DNA from: CAJBNH01 sp964447285
Lineage (GTDB): Bacteria > Myxococcota_A > UBA9042
Direction of reading: 5' to 3'
DNA: 64,000 nt
NCBI GenBank assembly: GCA_964447285.1
Contig: CAYURO010000023.1
Span: forward strand, 1 to 64,000
Shown: positions 8,853 through 17,703 of the stretch, piece after piece
Layout: the number at the start of each line of letters is the position of its first letter
Position numbering within the stretch: the stretch's first letter is position 1
The notes under the pieces: generated by a model
What the model saw: the letters and a program-made list of their open reading frames with translations, nothing else
What the model was told of the DNA's origin: nothing
Database searches by the model: none
Program-made: the position numbers and the translations under genes

Positions 8853-10064
8853 ATGGGAAGGCGGGGCAAGTGGCGGTCGCTGCGCTTGCAGTACGGTGCG
8901 GTTGTGCTGTTTGGCGCGACGGCGGTGCTGCTGATTGCGCTGGGCACGTGGTGGACGGTCTTCATCCACGGCACCGTCGACGGGCAGCATCGGATGGTGC
9001 TGCAGGCGCTGCAGACAGGGGCTCGCGTTCACGCGCTGGAACTGGCGGGCGAGACTCGGTCCCTGGGTGAGGGGCCGCTGCCCGGCGACCCGAATTACGA
9101 GTTGATCCGGGTGCATGGCGTCCCCGCGCTGCCTGCGGCGTTGATCGGGCCGCCGCCGGTCGACCCTCGCCAAGGGGTGCGCTTCGCCGTCAGGCCCCGT
9201 CCTGCCGTGCTGCGGGACATCGAGGTTCGGCACGACCGTCGCCAGCTGATGATGAACGGCGAGGGGACGCTGCTGTTCTCGCTGCTGCTGGCGGTGCTGG
9301 CGATGCTGTACCGGCTGGTCCGCAGCGAGCGCCGCTTTCGCAGTGAGATGCAGCAGTTCCTGGGGCGGGTGACGCACGAGATGAAGACGCCGCTGGCGGG
9401 CATCAAGGCCGTGCTGCAGACGCTGGAGGCTGGGCGGATGCCACCGGAGCAGGCGCGCGAGTTGGTGCACATGGCGCTGCAACAGACCGAGCGCGAGGAA
9501 CACCTGATCCAAAACCTGTTGCTGGCCCAGCGGTTGCGCTTGCCGGAGCAGGCGCTGGCGCATGAGAACGTCGACCTATTCGCGCTGCTGGACCGCTTTG
9601 TCGACCACCGGCAGGAGACGATCGTCGGTCACGGTGCCGAGCTGGTGCTGGAGTGTCCGGACGGGCTGCGGCTGGACGGCGACCCGACCGCGGTGTGGAC
9701 CATCCTGGAAAACCTGGCCGACAACGCCCTGAAGTACGGTGGAAAGCGCTTGCGGATCAAGGCCCACCGCGAGTCTACCCGGGTCGTGCTGCGCTTCTCC
9801 GACGATGGCATTGGCTTTGACCCGCACCGCGCCGAGCAGCTGTTCGAGTCCTACGTGCGCGGCTTTGGTCGCGGGTCCAAGGCCCACGGTACCGGTCTGG
9901 GGCTGCACCTTGCGCGCGGGCTTGCCGAGCGCATGAACGGCACGCTGCGGGCCCACAGCGACGGCGAGGGCGGGGGGGCAACGTTCATCCTCAAGCTGCC
10001 GATCCACGATCCGAACGGCGACGCGCAACCGACCACCGCTTCTGCGCATCCGAAGGTGTCATGA
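8853..10064 (+). CDS. Membrane sensor histidine kinase
   Basis: Two-component sensor of 403 residues. A transmembrane helix (about 15-38), an extracytoplasmic sensor region of about 95 residues and a second helix (about 138-153) precede the dimerisation domain with phospho-acceptor His175 in VTHEMKTPLAG. The HATPase domain shows the N-box ENLADNALKYGG, DDGIGF and GTGLGL. It begins one base after the hemL stop and overlaps the response regulator by 4 bp, so it is co-transcribed with haem genes. The sensor domain is not one I recognise; haem or a tetrapyrrole-related stress signal is only inferred from context. Confidence 0.93.
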   Translation: MGRRGKWRSLRLQYGAVVLFGATAVLLIALGTWWTVFIHGTVDGQHRMVLQALQTGARVHALELAGETRSLGEGPLPGDPNYELIRVHGVPALPAALIGPPPVDPRQGVRFAVRPRPAVLRDIEVRHDRRQLMMNGEGTLLFSLLLAVLAMLYRLVRSERRFRSEMQQFLGRVTHEMKTPLAGIKAVLQTLEAGRMPPEQARELVHMALQQTEREEHLIQNLLLAQRLRLPEQALAHENVDLFALLDRFVDHRQETIVGHGAELVLECPDGLRLDGDPTAVWTILENLADNALKYGGKRLRIKAHRESTRVVLRFSDDGIGFDPHRAEQLFESYVRGFGRGSKAHGTGLGLHLARGLAERMNGTLRAHSDGEGGGATFILKLPIHDPNGDAQPTTASAHPKVS

Positions 10065-10750
10065 GCCGCATTCTCCTCTGTGAAGACGACCACCTGATTG
10101 GCACCATGGTGCGCCTGAACCTGCAACAGGACGGCTATGAAGTCGACTGGCGCAAGACGGGCGAGGCCGCGGTCGAGGCCTTGGGCGGCGCGCGTTTCGA
10201 CGTGATCCTGCTGGACATTGGCCTGCCCGGCATCTCCGGCATCGAGGTCGCAAGGATCGTGCGTCGTCAGGGCGTCGGCACGCCGATCCTGATGCTGACG
10301 GCGCGCGACGACACGGAATCCAAGGTGCAGGCGCTGGATTCGGGCGCGGACGACTACCTGAGCAAGCCGTTCGACATGGCCGAGCTGCTGGCGCGCGTCC
10401 GGGCGCAGATTCGCCGGAGCCAAGGGTCGCTGGAGATCGCGTCGAACGCCGAGATCCGCATGGGTGGTGCAAAGGTGGACAGCGAACGGCGCGCCCTACA
10501 GACCGACGATGGCGCGTGGCACGACCTGTCGGACAAAGAGTTGGTGCTGCTGCAGTTCCTGGCCAAGAACCCGGGGCGGGCGTTGTCGCGGGCGGACATC
10601 CTGGAGGAAGTGTGGGGGATGGACGCGTCGCCGACTGAGCGCACGGTCGACAATTTCATTGTGCGGTTGCGGCGTTGGGTCGAGACAGACCCCGAGAACC
10701 CGAGCCACATCATCACGGTGCGCGGCTGGGGCTATCGCTACGAACCCTGA
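10061..10750 (+). CDS. OmpR/PhoB-family response regulator
   Basis: A 229-residue regulator partnered with the preceding kinase. The receiver domain has acidic residues CEDD (7-10), phospho-acceptor Asp52 in VILLDIGLPG, the switch Thr in MLTARD and Lys in LSKPFD. The C-terminal winged helix ends in the usual HIITVRGWGYRYEP. It starts inside the end of the kinase gene (ATGA). Targets are unknown; the host operon itself is a candidate. Downstream lies a convergent gene, with only 26 nt between. Confidence 0.96.
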   Translation: MSRILLCEDDHLIGTMVRLNLQQDGYEVDWRKTGEAAVEALGGARFDVILLDIGLPGISGIEVARIVRRQGVGTPILMLTARDDTESKVQALDSGADDYLSKPFDMAELLARVRAQIRRSQGSLEIASNAEIRMGGAKVDSERRALQTDDGAWHDLSDKELVLLQFLAKNPGRALSRADILEEVWGMDASPTERTVDNFIVRLRRWVETDPENPSHIITVRGWGYRYEP

Positions 10751-10776
10751 GGGCGGCGCCGTGCATCCCCGGACAG

Positions 10777-11298
10777 CTACAGCGTTTCGCCCAAGGCGAT
10801 GTCGGCCATCAACTCTTCCGACAGCTTCTCGAAGTCGGCCTTTAGCGCGCGGGCGTTGAAGTCCTGAGCCGCCGTCAGCGCAGCCTTGCAGTGAAACATC
10901 AGCTCGGCCGACATGGGGGCGCTGGCGCTGCGGGTCTCGAGTGACTCGACGTTGACGGCGTGACGAGCCAAGATCTGCGCGACTTCCCTGACGATTCCCA
11001 CGCGGTCATGGCCGACGAGGTCCAGCGCCAGCCGCCGCCGAGGCATGGGGCCCGGGGCGTTGCCCGCGACCTCAGCGGTGACCTTCAGACCCGACAGAGC
11101 GCCCAGCGCGGCCTTCAGCGAGTCGATCTCAGCCGCCGGCACCGCGACGTTCACGATGCCTGCGAACTTGCCCGACAATTGGGCCATCGACGACTCGAGC
11201 CAGTTGCCGCCGTGCGACGAGATGGCGGTGGCGAGTGCTTCGACGAGACCGGGTCGGTCGTCGCCAATCGCGGTGAGGATCAGGTGGGTATCGGCCAT
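10777..11298 (-). CDS. Tandem ACT-domain protein, GcvR-like
   Basis: A 173-residue protein with two ACT domains: residues 5-75 (LILTAIGDDRPGLVEALATAI) and 90-165 (LDLVGHDRVGIVREVAQILA). This layout matches GcvR, the glycine-cleavage-system repressor accessory protein, and related amino-acid-sensing regulators. The start MADTHLILTA fits the family. It stands alone on the minus strand. Ligand and partner are not evident; glycine is suggested only by family, and a glyA gene is 35 kb away. Confidence 0.8.
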   Translation of the reverse strand: MADTHLILTAIGDDRPGLVEALATAISSHGGNWLESSMAQLSGKFAGIVNVAVPAAEIDSLKAALGALSGLKVTAEVAGNAPGPMPRRRLALDLVGHDRVGIVREVAQILARHAVNVESLETRSASAPMSAELMFHCKAALTAAQDFNARALKADFEKLSEELMADIALGETL

Positions 11299-11412
11299 GG
11301 GGCGTGCCTCCGCAGAGAGAATAGGGGGGGAAGGGCGACAGGGTGCTTGCGCCGTGCCGGAGGGTCAAGGGGAGAACGCTGTGCAAGCCCGCCGTCGCCC
11401 GGTGCGACGACA

Positions 11413-13515
11413 TCACGGCAAATGGACCACCACCTCGGCCACGCGCGCGCCTTCGCCATCGGGCAAAGTGACGGGCAGGGTGACGGGGCCGCGACCGGGC
11501 AGGAGGACGCGTACCTCGTGCAGCGGACGGTCGTCGACCAAGCGATCGAATCGGCCATCGCCCGGGCGCGAAGTCCACACCTCGCCGTTGCGCGGCAGGT
11601 CGTTCGCCAGCTGAACCTCCGCAACGACCGGTCTTCCCAGGCCATCGACCACCCGTCCCGAGATGCGGGGACCCGCAAGTACCCGGTCGAACAGCGCGTG
11701 CCAGGCTGGACGCGTCTCTGCCACCGTGCGCTTGCGCAGCTCAGGTGACGTCGGATTGTGCTGGGCGCCCTCGATCAGCAGGGCAATCGTGCCGTAAGTC
11801 GCCCGCAGCCAGTCCTGATCCGTGCCATCGACCGGGTACAGCTGGCGCTTGACACGGAAGTGCCGACCGTCGGACTGACGCGGCGCCGCTTTCGCAACTT
11901 CTTCGGCCACCTGCCACGCCTGATTCGGCTCCGGGCTCGCGACACCGTTGGTCGTGTAAGGCACAAGAACGGCACTTCCCCAGGTGTGGAAGCTGATCGA
12001 GGCGACGAACCGCTGCGTTTCGGCCAGCCGCATCAGCGCCTGCGTCTCGGGCTCGGACCCGGGCTGCGGGCCGCGGTACCACTCGGCCAAGGGGCGCGAG
12101 CGACTACCGACCTCTCCCAACGCCCCCCAGCGAAACGGGAAATTGCGGTTCAGGTCCACGCCCTCGCCGATCACGCGCTCGGCCTCGTCCGTCGTGCGCC
12201 GGCCGTTCTTGCGCCCCTCACCCCAAGTCGACACGTGCATGAACGCTTGCGCGCCGTCGGGGTTCAGCAGGGGCACGATCCAAATATCCAGTCCAGCCAG
12301 CCACTTGCGCGCCTTCTCCGCCTCCGCCTCGTCGATGGGTTGCAGCAGGCCCCGTGCGACGTCCAGCGCGAACTCTGCCGCCAGCAGCTCGTCGCCATGC
12401 GTCGCCCCGGTCACCAGCACCGCCGGCCGCGACGCGAGTGCATCATCTGTGTGTATCCAGTGCATCGCCAGGATCGGCCGACCCTGCACCGACCGCCCAA
12501 GCTCGACCACCTGAACCTGCCGTGGAAACCTGCGCTGCCAAGCCTCCAGCAGCCCTTGGATCATCGCGGGATCCTTGTAGCTTGCGTCGATCGAGGGCCC
12601 TGAGGTCGGGTTCAGGCGCAAGCGGTCGCGCTCGGCGATGAAGCCCGGGTCCAGCCAAGCGAAAGGTGCGTCATCCGTGCATATCCGTAACGGCACTTGC
12701 GCCCGCGCTAGCCGCTCAGCGCCACGCGGCGAGGTCCGGACGATCCACCCCCCGCCTGCCAGCTTCTCGACGCGCGTCAGGTCCTTGGCCAGCCCGATCG
12801 GCAGCAGCTGCCACACCGCCTCGGCCACCTCGATAAAGCGATGCACGCCAGCGGGCGACGGCCGCGCCTGCCCCGCCACCTTGGCCGTTCGCAGCGACAG
12901 GCGCGTCACCACCGGAGCCGGCACCCCGCGCGTCCCCAGCGACACGCCCACGCGCCCGGTGGCAAACGCCTTGTCGGTCACGCTGGCACTGCCAAGCGTC
13001 GTCAGCTTGCGACCGTCCAGCAGCTGCACGCCCAGGTGCGGCCCGATCAGCCAGACCTCCAGCTCGATGGGGTCGCCGATCTTGAGTTTGTCGATCGGGG
13101 TCTTGCGGTCGATCGGCCGCTGTCTCCCGCGGTCCCAGCGCACGAACTGCAGGCCCTTGCGGTCGACCAGCACGCCGTAGCCGTTGAGCTCGTGGGCGCC
13201 GCCTTTGGGAACCTGCGCGCGGAACACCAGACCCACGGTGCCGCGTGCGGGCAAGGTCGTCTGCAGCCTCGCGAAACCGTCCGTCAGCTCGGCGGTGGGC
13301 AGCCAGAGCTGGTGGCCCTCTGGGTCGGGGCGCGTCAACTCAAGGCCGGTTGGCTGAACCTTCCAGGTTCCCACCGTCGCGGCAGGTCCCGGCTGCACAC
13401 CAGCGCCCACCAGCACGGTCTCGTCGCCCTGCGATGGGGAGGTCTGGGCCTGCAGCGGCGCTGGCGCAAGCACGGCGGTGCACACCAGAAAGCCCAGCAG
13501 GCGCGCGAGGTTCAA
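11413..13515 (-). CDS. Secreted M14-family zinc carboxypeptidase with N-terminal beta-sandwich
   Basis: A 700-residue exported peptidase. A signal peptide (about 1-23) is followed by a 3-keto-disaccharide-hydrolase/LamG-like beta-sandwich (about 45-210), a linker and the M14 catalytic domain. Zinc ligands are His373 and Glu376 (THGDELL) and His510 (SFHTWGS); the substrate-binding DLNRNFPF is at about 454 and the catalytic Glu582 in LLIEGAQ. The last 70 residues look like a carboxypeptidase-regulatory beta domain. Its start overlaps the stop of the FGE-like gene by 4 bp, so both are probably co-expressed and act outside the cytoplasmic membrane. The N-terminal domain may bind glycans or cell wall; this is inference. 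Confidence 0.9.
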   Translation of the reverse strand: MNLARLLGFLVCTAVLAPAPLQAQTSPSQGDETVLVGAGVQPGPAATVGTWKVQPTGLELTRPDPEGHQLWLPTAELTDGFARLQTTLPARGTVGLVFRAQVPKGGAHELNGYGVLVDRKGLQFVRWDRGRQRPIDRKTPIDKLKIGDPIELEVWLIGPHLGVQLLDGRKLTTLGSASVTDKAFATGRVGVSLGTRGVPAPVVTRLSLRTAKVAGQARPSPAGVHRFIEVAEAVWQLLPIGLAKDLTRVEKLAGGGWIVRTSPRGAERLARAQVPLRICTDDAPFAWLDPGFIAERDRLRLNPTSGPSIDASYKDPAMIQGLLEAWQRRFPRQVQVVELGRSVQGRPILAMHWIHTDDALASRPAVLVTGATHGDELLAAEFALDVARGLLQPIDEAEAEKARKWLAGLDIWIVPLLNPDGAQAFMHVSTWGEGRKNGRRTTDEAERVIGEGVDLNRNFPFRWGALGEVGSRSRPLAEWYRGPQPGSEPETQALMRLAETQRFVASISFHTWGSAVLVPYTTNGVASPEPNQAWQVAEEVAKAAPRQSDGRHFRVKRQLYPVDGTDQDWLRATYGTIALLIEGAQHNPTSPELRKRTVAETRPAWHALFDRVLAGPRISGRVVDGLGRPVVAEVQLANDLPRNGEVWTSRPGDGRFDRLVDDRPLHEVRVLLPGRGPVTLPVTLPDGEGARVAEVVVHLP

Positions 13516-14378
13516 GGCTTGCCGCCCATCTTCGCGACCTCGTCCAGCGACGCCGCGCAGCGGAAGCCGAAGTGCGAGTAGGGGATGTTCTCAGGTGGGT
13601 GCGGTCGGCGGTAGGTCGAGGTCGCGTAGTTGGTGTCCCAGTACCAGGAGCCGCCGCGCACCAGCTTCTCTTTGTGGCCTGCGCACTTGGCCGCGCCACC
13701 GCACGGTCCCTTGGGGTCGGAGCCCAGGCAGTCCGCGCCGCAAGCCGCGTAGTCGGGGCTGTACCAGTCGGCCACCCACTCCCACGCGTTGCCGACCATG
13801 TCGTGCAGGCCGTACTCGTAGGCGGTGCGGGTGCCGATCAGGTTGGTGCGGCCAACGTGCGCCAAACGTGCTTTTCCCTCCTTGGGGATTCCGCAGCTGC
13901 GGCCGCGCTTGTCCTGAATGACGGCGCGCTCGCACGTCGCGGGTTCCGGCCCCCAGGGGTGCAGCTTGCCGTCAGGGCCACGGGCGGCCTTCTCCCACTC
14001 GGCTTCGGTGGGCAGGTGCTTGCCTTGGGCCTTGCAGTAGTCCACCGCGTCGAACCACGTCATGCCGACCATCGGCTGCTTGGCGCGGTTGAAATCGCTG
14101 TACAACGGCTTTGCGGGCTTGCACTTCTTCGACCGGACGCAGGTCTGGTAGTCAGCGAACGTCACCTCGAACACGTCCATGAAATACGTCTGCATCCACA
14201 CTTGGGCGCGCGGCTTCTCGTTCGCTGGGCCGTCGTCGCGCCCGCGGATGAAGTCGCCCCCCGAAATGCACGCAAGGCCAGCCGGCGCTGTTGGGCATGG
14301 AATGACCGCAGGCGGCGCGGCGACTGCAGGGAAGGCCGCGAAACACAAGGAGAAGATCGAAATGGCGGTGTTGCGCAT
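13512..14378 (-). CDS. Secreted FGE/SUMF1-domain protein, catalytic Cys absent
   Basis: Member of the formylglycine-generating-enzyme-like superfamily, 288 residues from the ATG at 14378, which starts a signal peptide (MRNTAISIFSLCFAAFPAVA). An upstream frame reaching 14624 lacks that logic. Core motifs are ISGGDFIRG, GMTWFDAVDYCKAQGKHLPT, EAEWEKAARG, GNAWEWVADWY, RGGSWYW and GFRCA. The Cys pair that active sulfatase-modifying FGE carries after GGSW is missing (WYWDTNYATSTYRR), so it probably does not make formylglycine; many such proteins act in binding or other oxidations. Six further Cys near the end may form disulfides. Translationally coupled to the carboxypeptidase. Confidence 0.85.
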   Translation of the reverse strand: MRNTAISIFSLCFAAFPAVAAPPAVIPCPTAPAGLACISGGDFIRGRDDGPANEKPRAQVWMQTYFMDVFEVTFADYQTCVRSKKCKPAKPLYSDFNRAKQPMVGMTWFDAVDYCKAQGKHLPTEAEWEKAARGPDGKLHPWGPEPATCERAVIQDKRGRSCGIPKEGKARLAHVGRTNLIGTRTAYEYGLHDMVGNAWEWVADWYSPDYAACGADCLGSDPKGPCGGAAKCAGHKEKLVRGGSWYWDTNYATSTYRRPHPPENIPYSHFGFRCAASLDEVAKMGGKP

Positions 14379-14457
14379 GTCGCGGAAACTAGCAGGCGGC
14401 GCCGGATCGGACAAGAATACCGCGGCCGCGCGACGCGAGCCCCACTGAGGCAACCCC

Positions 14458-15540
14458 ATGCTGTTCCGTCCCTTCGTGACCCTGACCGTTCTTGCCGCAC
14501 TGTCGATGCCCTGCGCCGTGCTGGCCAACCCGGGCGCTCCCCTGGGGATGCCGCCCAGGAAGGCCGACCCGCCGGTGGCCTTGGCGACGCTGCCTGAGCT
14601 GACCCAGGCGCAGAAGGACATCATCGCGGCGCTGCCGACCGACCCGCCCGCGCCGACGCTGCTGGGCGTGAAGGACGAGTACGTCGGGCGCCACTATCTG
14701 GTGGGCGACGAGTGGAACCTGCAGCTGTGGACGCCGTACATCCAGCATCTGGGCGGCGCGTACATGGGCGTGGGGTCGGATCAGGGTTATCAGTTCGTGG
14801 GTTGGGCGCGGTCGGAGTACGCCTTCATGGTCGACTACGACCCGCTGGTGATCGAGATGCATGCGGTGTACCGCGCGTTCTTCCTGGCTGCCGGGACACC
14901 GGCCGAGTTCCTGGCGTGGTGGTCGGCGCCCAAGGCCAAGGACGCGGCGGACCTGCTGGACAAGACCTACCCCGGCGACCCCAAGCTGGCGGGCTACAAG
15001 AAGCTGTACAAGTGGCAGCGCAGCTCCGTCGCGTATCGGCTCGCGTCGATCAAGAAGACGCTGGCCAAGGCCAAGACCCCGAACTTCCTGGATAATCAGG
15101 ACATCTACGGACACATTCGCCAGCTGGTCCAGCAGGGTCGCCTGCGTGCAGTGCTGGCGAACCTGCTGGAGACCAAGGGCATCCAGGGCGTGGGCGATGC
15201 CTGCCGCAAGCTGGGCACGACGCTGCGGGTGGTCTACCTGTCGAACGCAGAGGAATACTGGCCCTACGGCAAGCAGTTCCGTCAGAACATGCGCAGCCTG
15301 CCGTTCGACGCGCAGACGCAGATCATCCGCACGTTCACCACCTTCACGATCAACAAGGACTATCGCTACAGCGTTCAACCGGGCCTGAAGTACCAGACTT
15401 GGCTGGAGCAGGACTGGCTGCGCAACGTGCATCACATGATCGCACGGCGGAAGCTCAAGGGCCCCGAGGACCTTGAGTTCGTGTTGTTCGACAAGGATGC
15501 GGCGGATGTGGGGGCGAAGCGGGTCAAGGGCAAGAAGTAG
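14458..15540 (+). CDS. Exported protein of unknown function (possibly LIC_10091-like)
   Basis: A 360-residue protein with a signal peptide (MLFRPFVTLTVLAALSMPCA, cleavage near residue 23). The mature part contains GGAYMGVGSDQGYQF, WARSEYAFMVDYDP and a later VYLSNAEEYWPYG. From memory this pattern recalls the LIC_10091-type proteins, which have a methyltransferase-like fold without known activity; I hold that loosely. It is divergent from the FGE-like gene, with 79 nt between the two starts, and convergent with the amidase gene. Confidence 0.8.
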   Translation: MLFRPFVTLTVLAALSMPCAVLANPGAPLGMPPRKADPPVALATLPELTQAQKDIIAALPTDPPAPTLLGVKDEYVGRHYLVGDEWNLQLWTPYIQHLGGAYMGVGSDQGYQFVGWARSEYAFMVDYDPLVIEMHAVYRAFFLAAGTPAEFLAWWSAPKAKDAADLLDKTYPGDPKLAGYKKLYKWQRSSVAYRLASIKKTLAKAKTPNFLDNQDIYGHIRQLVQQGRLRAVLANLLETKGIQGVGDACRKLGTTLRVVYLSNAEEYWPYGKQFRQNMRSLPFDAQTQIIRTFTTFTINKDYRYSVQPGLKYQTWLEQDWLRNVHHMIARRKLKGPEDLEFVLFDKDAADVGAKRVKGKK

Positions 15541-15573
15541 GCCCGACCCCTTCGGTCTGTCGTCCCCAACCGG

Positions 15574-17346
15574 TCAAGGCAGCGGCACCCAGGCGTCCTG
15601 CAGGGGCGGCGCCGACTCGGGCGGCTTGCGGTGGTGGGTTGCCTGCTCGTAGGCGTAGGCGACACCGATCAAGTGGCCTTCCGAGAACGCTCTACCGACA
15701 AACGCCACGCCGAACGGCCTTGCGGGACCATCCGTGCGCGAGATCAGGCCTGCTGGAACGGCGATCGCGGGATAGCCCGCTCGTCCCAAAATCCTGCCGC
15801 TCTCGGTGGCAGCAAACAGCAACGCATCCTGATCGTCAGAGGTGCCCGTCTGACCATCGGGACCGGCCAGCATGGCGTCCAGAGAACCGCGGGCGTTCGC
15901 CGTGTCCTCTGCCAGATCGGTCTGGTACCGCAGCGTGTCGGCGCTGTCGGGGGCGAGATCGAACGGCATCGCCTCGTCCAACAGCTGCTGACCAAAGTGG
16001 ATTTGGTCCATGTGGTCGGTGTTCCAGTCGATCAGGTCCGCCAAGCTGTGCACCGCCTGCGACGCGGCGCAGTGGGACAAGTACTGGTTCAGGTCGCGCT
16101 TGAAGGCGTACGACAGCGCCATCGAGCACGCCCGCTCGTCGTACTTGCCAGAGCAGGGCGTCCGCTCGGCCTTGGCGTCCATCTCGTCGGGGGCCCAGAC
16201 GGCCTCAACCGTCGCGCCTGCGTCCATCAGGGACCGGGTCACGTCGTACATGCGCTCGACTTCTTCGCTGGTCAGGTCGGACCAGAACAGCCCGATCGGC
16301 ATGCCGATACGCGCTCCCTTCAAGGCCCCGGCGTCCAGAAACGGGCGGTAATCGCTGAGGCAGTGGCCGGGCTGGAGGCACGTCTCCGTCGCGGGATCCA
16401 GCGGGTCGTACCCGGTGATGACACCCAGCACGGTTGCGGCGTCGGCAACGGTGCGCGCCAGGGGACCGGGGGAGTCGAGGTCCAGCGAGATGGGAATGAC
16501 ACCCGTGCGGCTGACCAAACCGACCGTCGGACGGATTCCGACGATCTGGTTGGCGCTCGCGGGCTTGATGATCGAGCCAGACGTCTCGGTCCCGATGGCG
16601 GCCACGGCGAGTCCGGCAGAGACCCCGACCGCAGCGCCTGAGCTGGAGCCCGCCGGCGACAACATGCACGACCCCAAGGGACCGTCCACGCGCCGCGGGT
16701 CATACGGATTGCAGACATAGCCGCCCTCGGCACTGAAGCCCGGCGGCAGGTCGTAGGCCAGATAGGCGGCCAGCTCGGTCATCGCCGTCTTGCCCAGCAG
16801 CACCGCACCGGCTGCACGCAGACGCTGAACGACGGTGGCGTCGGCTTGCGGGATGTTGTCGAGCAGGGCGGTGGCTCCAGCGGTGGTCGGCATGCCGGCG
16901 ACGTCGATGTTGTCCTTGACCGTCACGACGATGCCACGCAGCGGACCGGCGTTGCCGGAATCATGTTGCGCCACGGCCTGTTGCTGCACGTCGGGAGACA
17001 CCCGTCGCAGCGAACGCAGGCCAGGTCCGTCGCTGTCATAGGCCTGCAGGCGCGCCAAGTGCCACTCGAGGATCTCGGCAGCGTCCAGCGTTCCCTTCGC
17101 CTGCGCGGCAAGCAGCCGGGCGATGGTCACTTCTGTCAGGTCGTAGTCGTCGTCTTCAACAGGTTCGGGCGCGACGTCAGCGTTCGGCGCCGTGGCGTCG
17201 TCGTCGGTCAGCGCAGCGTCGTTGCCGGTGGCGGATGCGTCGGACCCGGCCCAAGCGGTGTCGGCTTCGGATTCGGTCGGCGAGGCTTCGCAGCCTGCGG
17301 CAAACAGCGCGGCAAGGATCAGGGAGGAGGTGGCTAGTCGGGGCAT
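15574..17346 (-). CDS. Amidase-signature lipoprotein
   Basis: A 590-residue amidase-family hydrolase predicted to be lipid-anchored at Cys19 (LFAAGC). A Ser/Thr/Asp-rich, low-complexity linker (20-70) leads to the catalytic domain. The Ser-cisSer-Lys triad can be placed as Lys144 (VTVKDNIDV), a Ser in SPAGSSSGAAV (about 234-235) and Ser258 in GTETSGSI. A Cys-containing insert (about 208-230) precedes the cis-Ser. Such enzymes hydrolyse carboxamides; substrate is unknown, and the anchored location suggests an extracytoplasmic amide. Confidence 0.9.
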   Translation of the reverse strand: MPRLATSSLILAALFAAGCEASPTESEADTAWAGSDASATGNDAALTDDDATAPNADVAPEPVEDDDYDLTEVTIARLLAAQAKGTLDAAEILEWHLARLQAYDSDGPGLRSLRRVSPDVQQQAVAQHDSGNAGPLRGIVVTVKDNIDVAGMPTTAGATALLDNIPQADATVVQRLRAAGAVLLGKTAMTELAAYLAYDLPPGFSAEGGYVCNPYDPRRVDGPLGSCMLSPAGSSSGAAVGVSAGLAVAAIGTETSGSIIKPASANQIVGIRPTVGLVSRTGVIPISLDLDSPGPLARTVADAATVLGVITGYDPLDPATETCLQPGHCLSDYRPFLDAGALKGARIGMPIGLFWSDLTSEEVERMYDVTRSLMDAGATVEAVWAPDEMDAKAERTPCSGKYDERACSMALSYAFKRDLNQYLSHCAASQAVHSLADLIDWNTDHMDQIHFGQQLLDEAMPFDLAPDSADTLRYQTDLAEDTANARGSLDAMLAGPDGQTGTSDDQDALLFAATESGRILGRAGYPAIAVPAGLISRTDGPARPFGVAFVGRAFSEGHLIGVAYAYEQATHHRKPPESAPPLQDAWVPLP

Positions 17347-17703
17347 GGGAGGCGCTCACGGTCAGGCCAGTCAAGGCCCTCACGAGTGAGCTAAGCGCAT
17401 CCCGCCAGCCAATGAATGAGGATCTGTGTTGACCCGTGAGCATGGAAGCGGTTCTTGCCAGCCTCGGGAGCCGTTGGGACGGCCTGCACGTCGCGGCCAC
17501 CCACGCGTCTCTGGCCGGGAATGCTTCCATCCATGGTGGCGCAAGTACTCGATTCAACGGATGAACTGCGAAGTTTGCCTGCCGGGACCGCCCAATCGCC
17601 GGTTCGCCGACGGCCTCGCCCGCTGCCGATCTGGGGCCAATGTCGCACGCAATTTTGCCGGAAGTCTTCTCATCTCGACACGAAGCGAAACGAACCTTCT
17701 TGG
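17347..17703. other. Intergenic region between amidase and hydratase genes
   Basis: About 360 bases with no convincing gene. I see only a small dyad CTCAC-GA-GTGAG at 17379-17390. Open frames crossing it are antisense or GC-bias artefacts. It should hold the amidase promoter, which I cannot place. Confidence 0.4.

Noticed and set aside
13512..14624. Longer start for the FGE-like gene
   Set aside because: The extra 82 residues run antisense into the divergent secreted-protein gene; a signal peptide begins at 14378.
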